In this document: positions 37,523 through 46,987 of the stretch, in pieces
Numbering within the stretch: the stretch's first letter is position 1
Layout of the letters: each line of letters starts with the position of its first letter
Assembly: GCA_963816925.1 (NCBI GenBank)
Contig: CAWFMY010000035.1
Span: 62,001-126,000, forward strand
DNA length: 64,000 nt
Direction of reading: 5' to 3'
Source: CAIWHR01 sp963816925
Lineage (GTDB): Bacteria; Pseudomonadota; Gammaproteobacteria; Burkholderiales; Casimicrobiaceae
Program-made: the position numbers and the translations under genes
The notes under the pieces: generated by a model
Told to the model about the DNA's origin: nothing
Database searches by the model: none
What the model saw: only the letters and a program-made list of their open reading frames with translations

Positions 37523-37551
37523 CCGCGACCAATGATCGCGGCTTGGTTTTT
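37523..37551 (+). terminator. Probable intrinsic terminator
   Basis: CCGCGA and TCGCGG form a 6-bp stem around a 7-nt loop, with a T5 tract five bases further on. It is 27 bp after the acetyltransferase stop. The gap between stem and T-tract makes it weaker than typical. Confidence 0.45.
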
Positions 37552-37686
37552 CCCGGGCTCGGCAGCAGGTTGATCTTGATCGCCGGGGTTGACCCGCTTG
37601 GAATGCGCGAATAGATTATCGGCATCGTCGGCTCCTGGGCATCGGGATCTGCTATCGTCGCCTACCGCTGAAGGAGACCCGTCTCC

Positions 37687-40248
37687 ATGACCAAGCTGGA
37701 CGCGACGCGCGACGCCGAGCGACGCCAGGTCACCGTCCTGTTTTGCGACCTGGTCGGCTCGACCGAACTCGCCAACGCGATCGACCCGGAGGACATGGGC
37801 GAGTTCATCCGGCACTTCCAGGACACGTGCGCCGGCGCCATCGCCCGCTTCGACGGCTTCGTCGCCAAGTTCATGGGCGACTCCGTGCTCGCCTACTTCG
37901 GCTATCCGCTCGCCCACGAGGATGCCGTCGGGCAGTCGGTGCGCGCCGCGCTGGCGATCGTCGCGAGCATGGCGCACGAAAAGCGGCCCGACGGGCAGGC
38001 GCCCGAAGTTCGCATCGGGATTGCGACGGGTCTTGTGGTCATCGGCGAACTGGTCGGTGCGGGCGCCGCGCGCGAGCATTCAGTGGTTGGCGAGACGCCC
38101 AATCTCGCGGCGCGTCTGCAGGCGCTCGCCGAACCCGATGCGATCCTGGTGAGCCAGACGACGCATCAGCTGCTCGGGCGGCAGTTCGAAAGCGAGAGCA
38201 TCGGCGAGCACGCGCTCAAGGGATTCGCCAAGCCGGTGCCGGCCTGGCGCGTGTTGCGCGAATCGGCGGCGGAGAGCCGCTTCGCGGCCATTCGCACCCC
38301 GGGGCGGCACTCGCTGATCGGCCGCATGGATGAAATGGAACTGCTGCTCGACCGCTGGCAACTCGCCCGCGAGGGCGCGGGCCAGGTTGTCGTCATCCAG
38401 GGAGAAGCCGGCATCGGCAAGTCGCGCGTCGTCGACGCCTTGTCGCGCCTCCTTGCCGGCGAGCCGCATGTCCGCGTGCTGTGCCAATGCTCGCCGTATC
38501 ACACGAACAGCGCGCTTCACCCCGTTATCCGCCATCTCGAACGTGCGGCGGGTTTTGCCGGCGATGATTCGACCGCGCGCAAGCTCGAAAAGCTGGAATC
38601 GATTTTCGCCGGATCGGGCGGCGACATCGCGGCGACGTCGAGGCTCATGGCGGACCTGCTCTCGATCCCGACGGGGGACCGCTATCCGCCGACTGAAATT
38701 GCGCCCGCCCAGCGCAAGGCCGCGACCATCGCCGCGCTCGTCGATCAGTTGACGAGACTCGGCGATCGCGAACCGGTGCTGTTCGTTCTCGAAGACGCGC
38801 ACTGGGTCGACCCGACCACACGCGAGCTGGTGACGCGCCTCATCGACGGCACCGTCGGTGCGCGCGTGCTGGTGCTCGTCACCGCGCGCATGGAGTTCGA
38901 CTCGCCATGGCCGAGCGGCGGCCGCATCGCGTCATGCGTGCTGCGCCAGCTCGGCAAGGAACAATGCGCGAACCTCGTCGCGGGCATCGCCGCCGGGCGC
39001 AGTCTCGAGCCGGGCCTCATCGACGAGATCGTGGCCAAGGCCGATGGCGTTCCGCTCTTCGTCGAGGAGCTGACAAAGGCAGTCATGGAGTCGGCTTCGT
39101 CCGATCGGCCGGTCGTGCCGGCGACGCTGCAGGATTCGCTGATGGCGCGCCTCGATCGTCTCGGGCCAGCCAAGGAGATTGCGCAGATCGCCGCCGTGCT
39201 CGGGCAGCAATTTTCCCGGCCGCTGCTGGAGATGGTGGCGGTCGAGAGCGCCGCCGACGTCGCCCCCGGTATCGCGCGCCTCGTCGAGGCCGGCATGGTC
39301 GTCGACAAGAGCCGCGGAAACGACTCGGGCTACAGCTTCAGCCACGCGTTGATGCGCGACATCGCCTACGAGAACCTTCTTCGCGGCCGTCGGCGGCAGA
39401 TTCACGAGCGCGCGGGCCGCGCGCTGATCGAGCACTTTCCGGCGGTGGCCGAGAACGAGCCTGAATTGGTGGCGCATCACTTTGCCCATGCCGGCATCCC
39501 GGATCTCGCCAGCACCTATCACGAGCGCGCGGGAGATCGCGCCGCTTCGCGGTTTGCCTTCGCGGAAGCCGCCGCGCACTTCGGCGCCGGCCAGGCGGAA
39601 ACGGGCAAGCTGGCGGACGGGCCGGATCGCGTGCAGCGCGAGCTTGCGCTCCTGCTCAAGCTCGGTCCCGCGCTGGCGATCATCAAGGGCCCGCAAAGCC
39701 CGGAGGTGGAGGACGACCTATCGACTCGCGCACGATGCCGGCGGACAAGGCGAACGACAACGTCGGCGCTGTTCAAGGCCACCTGGGGCCTTGTGGTTCA
39801 ACGCCAATCGTCGACGAAAGCTCGAGATCGGCACGCGATCGGGCGCAGGAGCTCGTCGCGCTCGGCGCAGGAGTCGCCGATTCGGATCTGCAGCTCGAAG
39901 CCATTCATTGTCGCTGGTCCACCGCCTACTTCCGTGGTGACGTGGCGACGGCGATTGAAGGACAGCCGGCGAAGGCGTCAGGCGGTACGATGCCGGCCCG
40001 CCACAGCTGGATGGGCGCCGTGTTCGGCGGCCACGATCCCGGCGTATGCGCGTATCAGGTCCACGCGCAGTCGCTATGCCTTTCGGGCTACATCGGTGCA
40101 GGCGCGACGACGGCTGGAACGAGGCCGTCTCGCTCGCCGAACGCCTCGGCCACGTGCACAGCCTCGGATTCGCGCTGATGAATGCGCAGCGTGCTGTATC
40201 AGATGCTCGGCGATCGCGAAGCGGTCGATCGCTTCGCGCAGCGCTTGA
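37687..40248 (+). CDS. Class III adenylate cyclase fused to AAA ATPase and TPR region (open frame as sequenced)
   Basis: Large signalling protein. An N-terminal class III cyclase domain (about residues 14-190) has the metal aspartates D21 in FCDLVGST and D65 in FMGDSVLAYFG, plus the NLAARL transition-state region. An AAA-type ATPase follows with P-loop GEAGIGKS (about 239-246) and Walker B-like VLEDAHWVD. A helical TPR-like region begins near residue 570. From about 39720 (after SPEVEDD) the frame no longer matches the family, so the real C terminus lies in other frames downstream. An AAGGAG site precedes ATG 37687. The first ~2 kb is intact; such proteins couple a second messenger to a STAND-like sensor. 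Confidence 0.8.
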   Translation: MTKLDATRDAERRQVTVLFCDLVGSTELANAIDPEDMGEFIRHFQDTCAGAIARFDGFVAKFMGDSVLAYFGYPLAHEDAVGQSVRAALAIVASMAHEKRPDGQAPEVRIGIATGLVVIGELVGAGAAREHSVVGETPNLAARLQALAEPDAILVSQTTHQLLGRQFESESIGEHALKGFAKPVPAWRVLRESAAESRFAAIRTPGRHSLIGRMDEMELLLDRWQLAREGAGQVVVIQGEAGIGKSRVVDALSRLLAGEPHVRVLCQCSPYHTNSALHPVIRHLERAAGFAGDDSTARKLEKLESIFAGSGGDIAATSRLMADLLSIPTGDRYPPTEIAPAQRKAATIAALVDQLTRLGDREPVLFVLEDAHWVDPTTRELVTRLIDGTVGARVLVLVTARMEFDSPWPSGGRIASCVLRQLGKEQCANLVAGIAAGRSLEPGLIDEIVAKADGVPLFVEELTKAVMESASSDRPVVPATLQDSLMARLDRLGPAKEIAQIAAVLGQQFSRPLLEMVAVESAADVAPGIARLVEAGMVVDKSRGNDSGYSFSHALMRDIAYENLLRGRRRQIHERAGRALIEHFPAVAENEPELVAHHFAHAGIPDLASTYHERAGDRAASRFAFAEAAAHFGAGQAETGKLADGPDRVQRELALLLKLGPALAIIKGPQSPEVEDDLSTRARCRRTRRTTTSALFKATWGLVVQRQSSTKARDRHAIGRRSSSRSAQESPIRICSSKPFIVAGPPPTSVVTWRRRLKDSRRRRQAVRCRPATAGWAPCSAATIPAYARIRSTRSRYAFRATSVQARRRLERGRLARRTPRPRAQPRIRADECAACCIRCSAIAKRSIASRSA

Positions 40249-40806
40249 TCGAGATCGCGGAAAAGTACAATTTTCCGCCGATGGCGCGCACGCGATGCTC
40301 GTTTCGGGCTGGGCGCGCGCCGTCGGTCCCGACATCGACGCCGGCCTCGCGATGATGGAGGCCGACATACCCGCGAGCATCGGCGGTCGGGCCGACTTGT
40401 TCCGCTACTACGCCGCGATTCTGGCGGACACGCGCGCAAACGGCGGGCCGCGCTTCCGAGGCGCTCGACCTCGTGCCGGTGGGCGCTCGACACGGTGACC
40501 GAGCCGGGAGTCGGGCATGTACGTGCCGGAGCTCCATCGGCTGCACGGCGTCTGCCTGCTTCGTCTCGGTCCTGAGCAACGAGGCCGAGGCGACTGCGGT
40601 CGTTGCAAACGGCCCTGGACATCGCGAAGCAGCAAGGTGCGCCTCTGCTGCAATTGCGGTCGGCGCTGAGCCATGCGCCGAAGCCACGGTCGCGCGCGGT
40701 CGGCCCGCGGAAGGGCTGGCGTCGCTGCGCGCCGCGTGCGCCGATCTCCCGCCGGAATGCGACGTGCCGGAGCTCGACGGACGCGAAGCGACTGCTCGCG
40801 GCGTAG
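39720..40806 (+). pseudogene. C-terminal TPR region of the cyclase-ATPase, heavily frameshifted
   Basis: Protein-like fragments of one TPR-type C terminus appear in order but in changing frames: YRLAHDAG, ALFKATWGL, LWFNANRR, LEAIHCRWSTAYFRGDVATAIE, GGHDPGVCAYQVHAQSLCLSGY, SLAERLGHVHSLGFALMNAQ, VLYQMLGDREAVDRFAQRLIEIAEKYNF, AMLVSGWARAVGPDIDAGL and LRAACADLPPECDVPEL. At least eight frame changes occur within 1.1 kb. The end is likely the TAG at 40804-40806. Because codon meaning is kept between breaks, base-calling error or very recent decay is more likely than an old pseudogene. Confidence 0.65.
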
Positions 40807-40873
40807 GCGCCGTTTCCGCGGACGGACCTGCGCGACGGCCGTCCTCGCGCTATCATTTGACCTTTGCGTTCCG

Positions 40874-41422
40874 ATGACATCCATGCGCCTCCCGTTCTCC
40901 GCCCTGCTCCTCGCGCCGCTTTTTGCGTTGCTGGCCGCCGCGTCCGCGGTCGCGGACGTCGTCGATTCCGCCGCCGACCGCCAGCTCTTCCTGCGCGGAG
41001 CGAAATTCAGCATCGCGATTCCGCGCGACGACTGGGTGATCACCAAGGAGCAGACGCGCAGCGACGGCAAGTCGGTGTATTACGCGTTGGCCAGCATCCG
41101 GCACGACATCACGCTGTGGGCCTTCATCGACCAGACGCCCGTGTGCCAGAGCGCCAAGACCTGCCTCGGACTCGCGCTGAAGAACGACGCCTACAAGAAC
41201 GTGACCGACATGAAGTTCTCGGAGCACGAGGGCTTCAGCATCGTGCAATTCACGCTCGATCCGGCCAAGGATGGAACGACCTACCAGCATCTGATTGGCG
41301 CCACGTACGTCGACGGCGCGTGGGTCGACATCCACCTCACGCAACAGGTGAAGCCCGCGAAGCTGCCCGACGCGCTCCTCGAGTACTTCAAGCTTCTTTC
41401 GATCAAGCGGGTCGAATCGTGA
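40874..41422 (+). CDS. Hypothetical secreted protein
   Basis: A 182-residue exported protein of unknown function. The signal peptide is clear (hydrophobic core LLLAPLFALLAAASAVA, cleavage near residue 27). The mature part is mixed alpha/beta with FSIAIPRDDWVITKEQTRSD and one CQSAKTC pair that could form a disulfide. A second ATG three codons later is possible. Its TGA overlaps the GTG of the next secreted protein, so they are co-expressed. Confidence 0.75.
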   Translation: MTSMRLPFSALLLAPLFALLAAASAVADVVDSAADRQLFLRGAKFSIAIPRDDWVITKEQTRSDGKSVYYALASIRHDITLWAFIDQTPVCQSAKTCLGLALKNDAYKNVTDMKFSEHEGFSIVQFTLDPAKDGTTYQHLIGATYVDGAWVDIHLTQQVKPAKLPDALLEYFKLLSIKRVES

Positions 41423-41862
41423 CGCTCGCGGTGCGCATCGTCCTTGGCATCGTGCTCCTGCTCGGCGCCACCGCGGTCGCTCGGGCGGACCCGCCGCGCC
41501 CGACGGGCAAGGATCATCCCATTCTCGGCCGCTGGACCATCTCGCTCCCCGATGGTTCGTGCAGCGAGACCTACACCTTCCGCCCGGATGGAACGAGCCT
41601 GGTGACGAGCGGCGACGAGATCGCCGAGAGCGTCTTCGAGATTTCCGCCAAGCCGGACGCGTCCGGCTTCTACAAATGGACCGACAAGCTCGTGAAGGAC
41701 AACGGCAAGAAGGACTGCTCGGGCAAGGTCACGCCGGTGGGCAACACCGTGACCAACTTCGTGCAGTTCCATCCATCGGGAGATCTCTTCATCCTGTGCG
41801 CGGACGGTTCGCTCGACACCTGCATCGGCCCGTTCAGGCGCGTGCACGGGCAGTCGATCTAG
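41419..41862 (+). CDS. Hypothetical secreted protein
   Basis: A 147-residue exported protein of unknown function. A signal peptide (VRIVLGIVLLLGATAVARA) precedes a small beta-rich domain with ILGRWTISLPDGSCSETYTFRPDG, reminiscent of lipocalin-like or META-like barrels, and four cysteines. The GTG start at 41419 overlaps the stop of the upstream secreted protein (GTGA). No homolog of known function is recognised. Confidence 0.72.
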   Translation: MTLAVRIVLGIVLLLGATAVARADPPRPTGKDHPILGRWTISLPDGSCSETYTFRPDGTSLVTSGDEIAESVFEISAKPDASGFYKWTDKLVKDNGKKDCSGKVTPVGNTVTNFVQFHPSGDLFILCADGSLDTCIGPFRRVHGQSI

Positions 41863-41872
41863 TTCCGTCTGC

Positions 41873-43235
41873 GTGGCCGTCGGCCCCGAATCGCTTGACG
41901 GACTGAGCGGCGCGGACCTCCCGCTGCTCTGGGGGCTGCCGTTCGCGGGGCTTCTGCTGTCGATCGCGATCGCCCCGCTCGTCAACGCGCGTTTCTGGCA
42001 TGCGCATTTCGGCAAGGTCGCCGCTGCGTGGTCGTTGTTGCTCATCGTGCCGTTCGCGCTGGTCTTCGGCTCGACGCTGACGGTCCATCGCCTCGCGCAT
42101 GCGGTGTTCGAGGAATATCTTCCGTTCGTCGTGATCCTGTTCGCGCTCTATACGATCGCCGGCGGCATCTGCGTGCGCGGCGCGTTCGTCGGCACGCCGG
42201 CGCAGAACACCGGCATCCTTGCCTTTGGCGCCGCGATCGCGAGCCTCATGGGGACGACTGGCGCGTCGATGCTGCTGATCCGGCCGCTGCTCACCGCCAA
42301 CGAGGTCAGGCCGCATAAGGCGCACACGATCGTGTTTTTCATCCTGCTCGTCGGCAATGTCGGCGGCGCGCTGTCGCCACTCGGTGATCCGCCGCTCTTC
42401 ATCGGCTTTCTCAAGGGCGTGGATTTCTTCTGGGAATTGCGCAACCTCATGGCGCCGACGGCCCTGCTGGCCGGCGCGCTGCTGGCGATCTATTTCGCGC
42501 TGGACACCTGGCTCTACCGCAAGGACGCCCGGCCGGCCAAGGCGGTCGCCGCGGGCCGGCGCTTCAAGATCGAGGGCTCGATCAACCTGCTGCTGATCGC
42601 GGCCGTGATCGGGGCGGTGCTGATGTCGGGACTTTGGCATCCGGGCATCGACCTCAAAGTGCTGGGCGCGCAGCTGCCAATCGAAAACGTCCTGCGCGAC
42701 GTGGCGCTGGTCGCGTTGGCGCTGGCGTCGCTCGCCCTCACGCCGAAGGCGGTCCGCGAGCACAACGCGTTCCATTGGGGGCCGATCGTCGAAGTCGCGA
42801 AACTCTTCGCCGGCATCTTCATCACGATCATTCCGGTTCTCGCGATGCTCGCGGCGGGTCGCAACGGTGCGCTCGGCGCGCTGGCCAATCTGGTTGTCGA
42901 CAGCCACCGGTGAGCCGCGCAACGTCCCGTTGTTCTGGATGACGGGCGTGCTCTCCGCGTTCCTCGACAACGCGCCGACGTACCTCGTCTTCTTCAATCT
43001 TGCGGGCGGCAATGCGCAGGACCTCATGACCGCGCACAACGCGACGCTCAAGGCGATCTCCATGGGTGCCGTGTATTTCGGCGCGCTCACCTACATCGGC
43101 AACGCGCCCAATTTCATGATCAAGGCAGTGGCGGAGGACCGCGGCATCGCGATGCCGAGCTTCTTTGGCTACATCGTCCAGTCGAGCGTGGTGATGCTGC
43201 CGCTGCTGGCGGTCATCGGCCTTCTCTTCCTGTGA
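41873..43235 (+). CDS. Sodium:proton antiporter, NhaD/ArsB superfamily (one frameshift)
   Basis: Polytopic membrane transporter of the ion transporter superfamily, about 450 residues when corrected. The paired signatures SLMGTTGASMLLIRPLL and VGNVGGALSPLGDPPLFIGF lie in the first half, and SAFLDNAPTYLVFFNLAGG with GALTYIGNAPNFMIKA in the second. These are typical of NhaD-type Na+/H+ antiporters. The frame breaks at about 42906-42908: CACCGGTGAG read as CACGGTGAG joins VVDSH to GEPRNVPLFW, consistent with one extra C. The start is GTG 41873. Confidence 0.85.
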
Positions 43236-43309
43236 CCATTGTCAGGCGCGCGCCGATCGGATAGCATTTGCCGATCGGGGCCAGCAGATCCCCGGCGGCT
43301 TCCCGCCCA

Positions 43310-43372
43310 GACGGTGTCTCGTCCAAATCTGCCTCCCGTCCGGAATAGGACGGCAAGGCCATGGACACCGTC
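43310..43372 (+). ncRNA. Candidate structured leader or small RNA
   Basis: Within the 250-bp gap before the gene at 43486, nested stems can form: GACGGTGTC (43310-43318) with GACACCGTC (43364-43372), GCCT with AGGC, and CCGTCC (43336-43341) with GGACGG (43348-43353) around a GGAATA loop. It lies 113 bp before the start codon. A direct repeat GCCGATCGG occurs just upstream at 43252 and 43270. I know of no matching riboswitch class, so it could also be a chance fold in GC-rich DNA. Confidence 0.35.
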
Positions 43373-43485
43373 ACGAATCCTCACTGTATGACCCGTTCGC
43401 GACGCGCGCTACGAGCGCGGCCGCATCGACGCGCCATCGCTTTGCCTTCCCGGACGCCCGTGATGCAGGCAACAAGGAGTTAATC

Positions 43486-44073
43486 ATGGACAAGGCAATG
43501 GTCGAAGTCGTGAGCTTTGATGGCGATCGTCCCGGAACGCTGCCCGCCGGATGGATCGCCGGCGTGACCGGCAAGGGCGCGCATCGCTGGGCGGTCGAGG
43601 CCGATCCCGGCGCGCCGAGTGCGCCCAACGTGCTGCGGCAATCGGGCGTGGGCGATTTTCCGTGGTGCGTGAAAAAGGACGTCGCGCTCGCCGACGGCTT
43701 CGTCGAGGTCAAGTTCAAGGCCCTGGGCGGCCGCGAGGACCAGGCCGGCGGTGTCGTGTGGCGCTGGAAGGACGGCGACCACTACTACGTCGCGCGCGCC
43801 AACGCGCTCGAGGACAACGTTTCGCTCTACTACACCGAGCGCGGACGGCGGATCACGATCAAGTATGTCGACGCGCCCGTGGCGAAGAACTCGTGGCACG
43901 TGCTGCGCGTGGAATTCGGCGGCGTACGAATCCGGGTGCTGCTCGACGGCAAGGCGTACATCGAAGTGGACGACGACCACATCGCGGGCGCCGGCGCGAT
44001 CGGCGTTTGGACCAAGGCCGACAGCGTCACCGCCTTCGACGATTTCGCGTACGGCACGCTCGCCGCGCGGTGA
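43486..44073 (+). CDS. Concanavalin/LamG-like (DUF1080-type) protein
   Basis: A 195-residue protein without a signal peptide. The beta-sandwich pattern fits DUF1080/laminin G-like folds: LADGFVEVKFKALGG, QAGGVVWRWKDGDHYYVARAN, NSWHVLRVEFGGVRIRVLLDG and GAIGVWTKADSVTAFDDF. Such domains bind carbohydrates or act as glycosidase-like modules; activity here is unknown. A strong AAGGAG site precedes ATG 43486. The MFS gene follows 21 bp after the stop. Confidence 0.75.
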   Translation: MDKAMVEVVSFDGDRPGTLPAGWIAGVTGKGAHRWAVEADPGAPSAPNVLRQSGVGDFPWCVKKDVALADGFVEVKFKALGGREDQAGGVVWRWKDGDHYYVARANALEDNVSLYYTERGRRITIKYVDAPVAKNSWHVLRVEFGGVRIRVLLDGKAYIEVDDDHIAGAGAIGVWTKADSVTAFDDFAYGTLAAR

Positions 44074-44094
44074 CCACGGACCACGCAGTCCTCC

Positions 44095-45309
44095 ATGTCG
44101 AATTCGCCGCAGGTCCGCCGCATCCTGCTCGCCAAGGGCGTCCGCGCCTTCGGCGACGGCTTTGTCAGCGTGCTGCTGCCGCTGTATCTGCTCGAACTCG
44201 GGCTCGGCCCGCTGCAGGTCGGCATCATCGCGACCGCGACGCTGCTGGGCTCAGGCGTGCTGACGCTTGCAGTGGGCCTGCGCGCGCATCGCTTCGCCTT
44301 CCGGACGCTGCTGCTCGCGGCGTCCGCGCTGATGGCCGCGACCGGTCTCGGCTTCGCGTTCGTCACCGCGTTCTGGCCGCTGCTCGTCATCGCGATCGTC
44401 GGTACGCTCAATCCGTCGAGCGGCGACGTGAGCGTCTTCCTGCCGCTCGAGCACGCGATGCTGTCGCGGCTCATCGGCGACAAGGAGCGCACGTCGGTAT
44501 TCGCCCGCTACAGCCTCGTGGGCTCCCTCGCCGCCGCCGTGGGCTCGTTGGCCGCGGCTGCGCCATCGATGATCGGCGCCGTCGCGGGATGGTCGATAGT
44601 CGCGTCGATCCAGGCCATGTTCGTCGTTTACGCCGCGCTCGGCGTGCTGGCCGCGATCGCGTATGGCGGCTTGCCGCCGACCGCGGAATCGGTGGGCCCG
44701 CGCACCGCCGTGCCGCTGCGCGAAGCGAAGAAGCGCGTCTGGACGCTCGCCGCCCTCTTCAGCATGGATGCCTTCGGCGGCGGGTTCGTCGTGCAGTCGA
44801 TGGTCGCGCTGTGGCTCTACCAGCGCTTCGGCATGTCGCTCGGCGCCGCCGGCGCGATCTTCTTCTGGACCGGCATCCTGACGGCGGGATCGTATCTCGT
44901 CGCCGTGCGCATCGCCGGGCGCTTCGGGCTCATCAACACGATGGTGTTCACGCACATTCCGTCGAGCGTTTGCCTCATCCTCATCCCGTTCATGCCGGAC
45001 CTGGGCTGGGCGATCGCGCTGCTCTTCCTCCGCGCCGCGCTTTCGCAGATGGACGTGCCGACGCGAAGCTCGTACGTGATGGCGATCGTGCCGCCCGCCG
45101 AGCGCCCGGCCGCGGCGAGCATCACCTCGGTGCCGCGGAGCCTCGCGTCCGCCGCGAGCCCGTTTCTCGCCGGCTGGCTGCTCACCCTGTCGTCGTTCGG
45201 TTGGCCGCTCCTTGCTGCGGGCGGCATCAAGATCGTCTACGACGTGCTGCTGTACGCGCTGTTCCGCAACGTGAAGCCGCCGGAGGAGGAGAAGACGACG
45301 GCCGATTGA
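44095..45309 (+). CDS. MFS family transporter
   Basis: A 404-residue major facilitator with about 12 hydrophobic segments. The N-terminal half begins LLAKGVRAFGDGFVSVLLPLYLLELGL. Loop 2-3 carries a positively charged RAHRFAF stretch, and the second half has SMDAFGGGFVVQSMVALWLYQRFG and a PTRSSYVMAIVPPAERPAAAS loop. It is probably co-transcribed with the LamG-like gene. The substrate is unknown. It converges with the LanC-like gene. Confidence 0.87.
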   Translation: MSNSPQVRRILLAKGVRAFGDGFVSVLLPLYLLELGLGPLQVGIIATATLLGSGVLTLAVGLRAHRFAFRTLLLAASALMAATGLGFAFVTAFWPLLVIAIVGTLNPSSGDVSVFLPLEHAMLSRLIGDKERTSVFARYSLVGSLAAAVGSLAAAAPSMIGAVAGWSIVASIQAMFVVYAALGVLAAIAYGGLPPTAESVGPRTAVPLREAKKRVWTLAALFSMDAFGGGFVVQSMVALWLYQRFGMSLGAAGAIFFWTGILTAGSYLVAVRIAGRFGLINTMVFTHIPSSVCLILIPFMPDLGWAIALLFLRAALSQMDVPTRSSYVMAIVPPAERPAAASITSVPRSLASAASPFLAGWLLTLSSFGWPLLAAGGIKIVYDVLLYALFRNVKPPEEEKTTAD

Positions 45310-45337
45310 AAACGCATGGTGGACGGGGCGTGTGGGC

Positions 45338-46573
45338 TCAGCTGTCGCCACGGATTCGGGAAGGATGGAAAACATCCAGCGTCGGGAACTGCGCTTCGGC
45401 CCGCAGGCAGTCCGACAGATAGATCGCGAAGCCGGGGTCGCCGGTCCACAGGGAGTAGCGCCCCTGCCCGTAGCGCGCGGTGGCCTCGCGTGTTTGGGCA
45501 ATGCCGTGCATGGCGAAGGCTCGCGCGCGTTCGAGCCATCGCACGTCACCCGTTCGCTGGTACAGCTTCAGGAACGCGTAACCATTGCCGCCGGTGCCGT
45601 GACACAGGTTGGATCCCTTGATGAGCGGTCCGGCCGACCAGATGGTTTCACCCGCGGCCAGCAGCAGATCGTCGAGCGCCGGACCCGGCATACCCGCAAG
45701 ACAGACGACGAAACCCGGTGCGCCATGGCAGAACTGGAGGAGCATCTTCGGGTCCGCGTTGCGGTCCAGTTCGGGGCGCCAGTTGGCGTGGGCGCCAACG
45801 CGATCGGCGGTGCGCTGCACGGTGTTGACGATGCACTCCTCCCATGAATTCCACACTTCGGCATCCAGAAGGTGCCGGCCCCGGATCAGCGGCAAGGCCG
45901 TGCCGACGAAACCGTGAACGCCATCGAGATAGGCAAACCGGCGGCCGGCGAATTCCTGCGTCCAGTACGCGCATTGATGCTCGGTCGACCATTCGAGCTG
46001 GCTCCACAACTTGTCGGCGGTCAGCCGAAACAGGTCCGCCCATCGCCGGTTTCCGGTTCGCTCGTGGAGAAACAGCGCGGCAAGCATCGTCCCGGGCGAG
46101 CCCAGCATCAATTCGCGCGCCGGATGATCGAGGTTGCCGGCGATCAACGCATCGAGAGCGTCTTCCAGTTCTTCGGTCGGCGCCGCGCCGAAGGCCATCA
46201 TCCGTATCGGCGTGTCGCCCAGCAGGAACGAGGCGCGAGTTTGCCCTGCGATCCCGCTGAGCAATGCGGAGTTGCGCGTTGGGAGCCGCTCCAGCTGGCC
46301 GAAATAATTGCGTGACAGCGTGGCGGCCCCGACGTCCCGCAGGTAGTGCAGCGCCCAGAAGACCCCGCACGCGCCGTCGTACAGCGACGCATCGACGCGC
46401 CCGGTCTGGTTCCCCTTCCGCGCGTCCAGGGGATGGAGGGGCCAATACCCGTCTTCGGTGTAGCGTGCCTCGGCGTCCGCGACGATGTGCTCGATCGCCG
46501 CCCGGACCTGGCCCTCGTCCCACGGGAGCGGGCGCAGCGGCTCGTGTCTTGCAGGGTCGTAGAGCACCTCCAC
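45338..46573 (-). CDS. LanC-like protein (lanthionine synthetase C family)
   Basis: A 411-residue cytoplasmic protein with the alpha-toroid of LanC/LANCL proteins. Zinc-site motifs are LQFCHGAPGF (around residue 281) and SNLCHGTGGNGYAFL (around 328). Further toroid repeats are SLYDGACGVFWAL, SALLSGIAGQTRAS, YLDGVHGFVGTALPL and SLWTGDPGFAIYL. No lantibiotic precursor, LanB or transporter is nearby, so it resembles orphan, eukaryote-like LANCL proteins of unclear function. The start is GTG 46573, one base after the ribosome-site-like GGTGGAG. It lies 4 bp after the VOC gene. Confidence 0.85.
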   Translation of the reverse strand: MEVLYDPARHEPLRPLPWDEGQVRAAIEHIVADAEARYTEDGYWPLHPLDARKGNQTGRVDASLYDGACGVFWALHYLRDVGAATLSRNYFGQLERLPTRNSALLSGIAGQTRASFLLGDTPIRMMAFGAAPTEELEDALDALIAGNLDHPARELMLGSPGTMLAALFLHERTGNRRWADLFRLTADKLWSQLEWSTEHQCAYWTQEFAGRRFAYLDGVHGFVGTALPLIRGRHLLDAEVWNSWEECIVNTVQRTADRVGAHANWRPELDRNADPKMLLQFCHGAPGFVVCLAGMPGPALDDLLLAAGETIWSAGPLIKGSNLCHGTGGNGYAFLKLYQRTGDVRWLERARAFAMHGIAQTREATARYGQGRYSLWTGDPGFAIYLSDCLRAEAQFPTLDVFHPSRIRGDS

Positions 46574-46577
46574 CCGG

Positions 46578-46966
46578 TCATTGCCCTTCGGGCGGCTGCC
46601 AGAGCTCGATCTTGTTGCCCTCCGGATCGATGACCCACCCGAACTTGCCGTATTCGGAATCGTCGGTCTTGTCGAGCACGTTGCAGCCTTCGTCGCGAAG
46701 CGCCTGGACGAGACTTGCCAGGTCCGCGACGCGGTAGTTGATCATGAAGGTGCGACGTGCTGGGCGCGTAAACATCACTGTCCGCGCCCGAAATGTTCCA
46801 GATCGTCGTGCCGGTCGTGGGCTTGCCGTCGGCATCGGCCCAGCTGGAACGCCGCGCCGCCCCACTTCGGCACGTCGATGCCGAGATGCGTCTTGTACCA
46901 GGCGCGCAGGGCGACCGGATCCTTGGCCTTGAAGAAGATTCCGCCAATGCCGGTGACTCGTTTCAT
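46578..46966 (-). CDS. VOC/glyoxalase family protein (two frameshifts)
   Basis: A ~129-residue vicinal oxygen chelate protein when corrected. The N terminus is GIGGIFFKAKDPVALRAWYKTHLGI, the middle is WADADGKPTTGTTIWNIS, and the C-terminal half is TFMINYRVADLASLVQALRDEGC ending GWVIDPEGNKIELWQPPEGQ with the final metal glutamate. The frame breaks near 46840 and 46755, each repaired by removing one base. The family includes glyoxalases and bleomycin-resistance proteins; substrate unknown. It is in a minus-strand cluster with DUF4199 and the LanC-like gene. Confidence 0.78.
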
Positions 46967-46987
46967 CAGTTGCCTCCGATATCCGGG

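Noticed and set aside
45338..46573. Lantibiotic biosynthesis cluster around the LanC-like gene
   Set aside because: No LanB/LanM, precursor peptide or dedicated transporter is visible within several kb.
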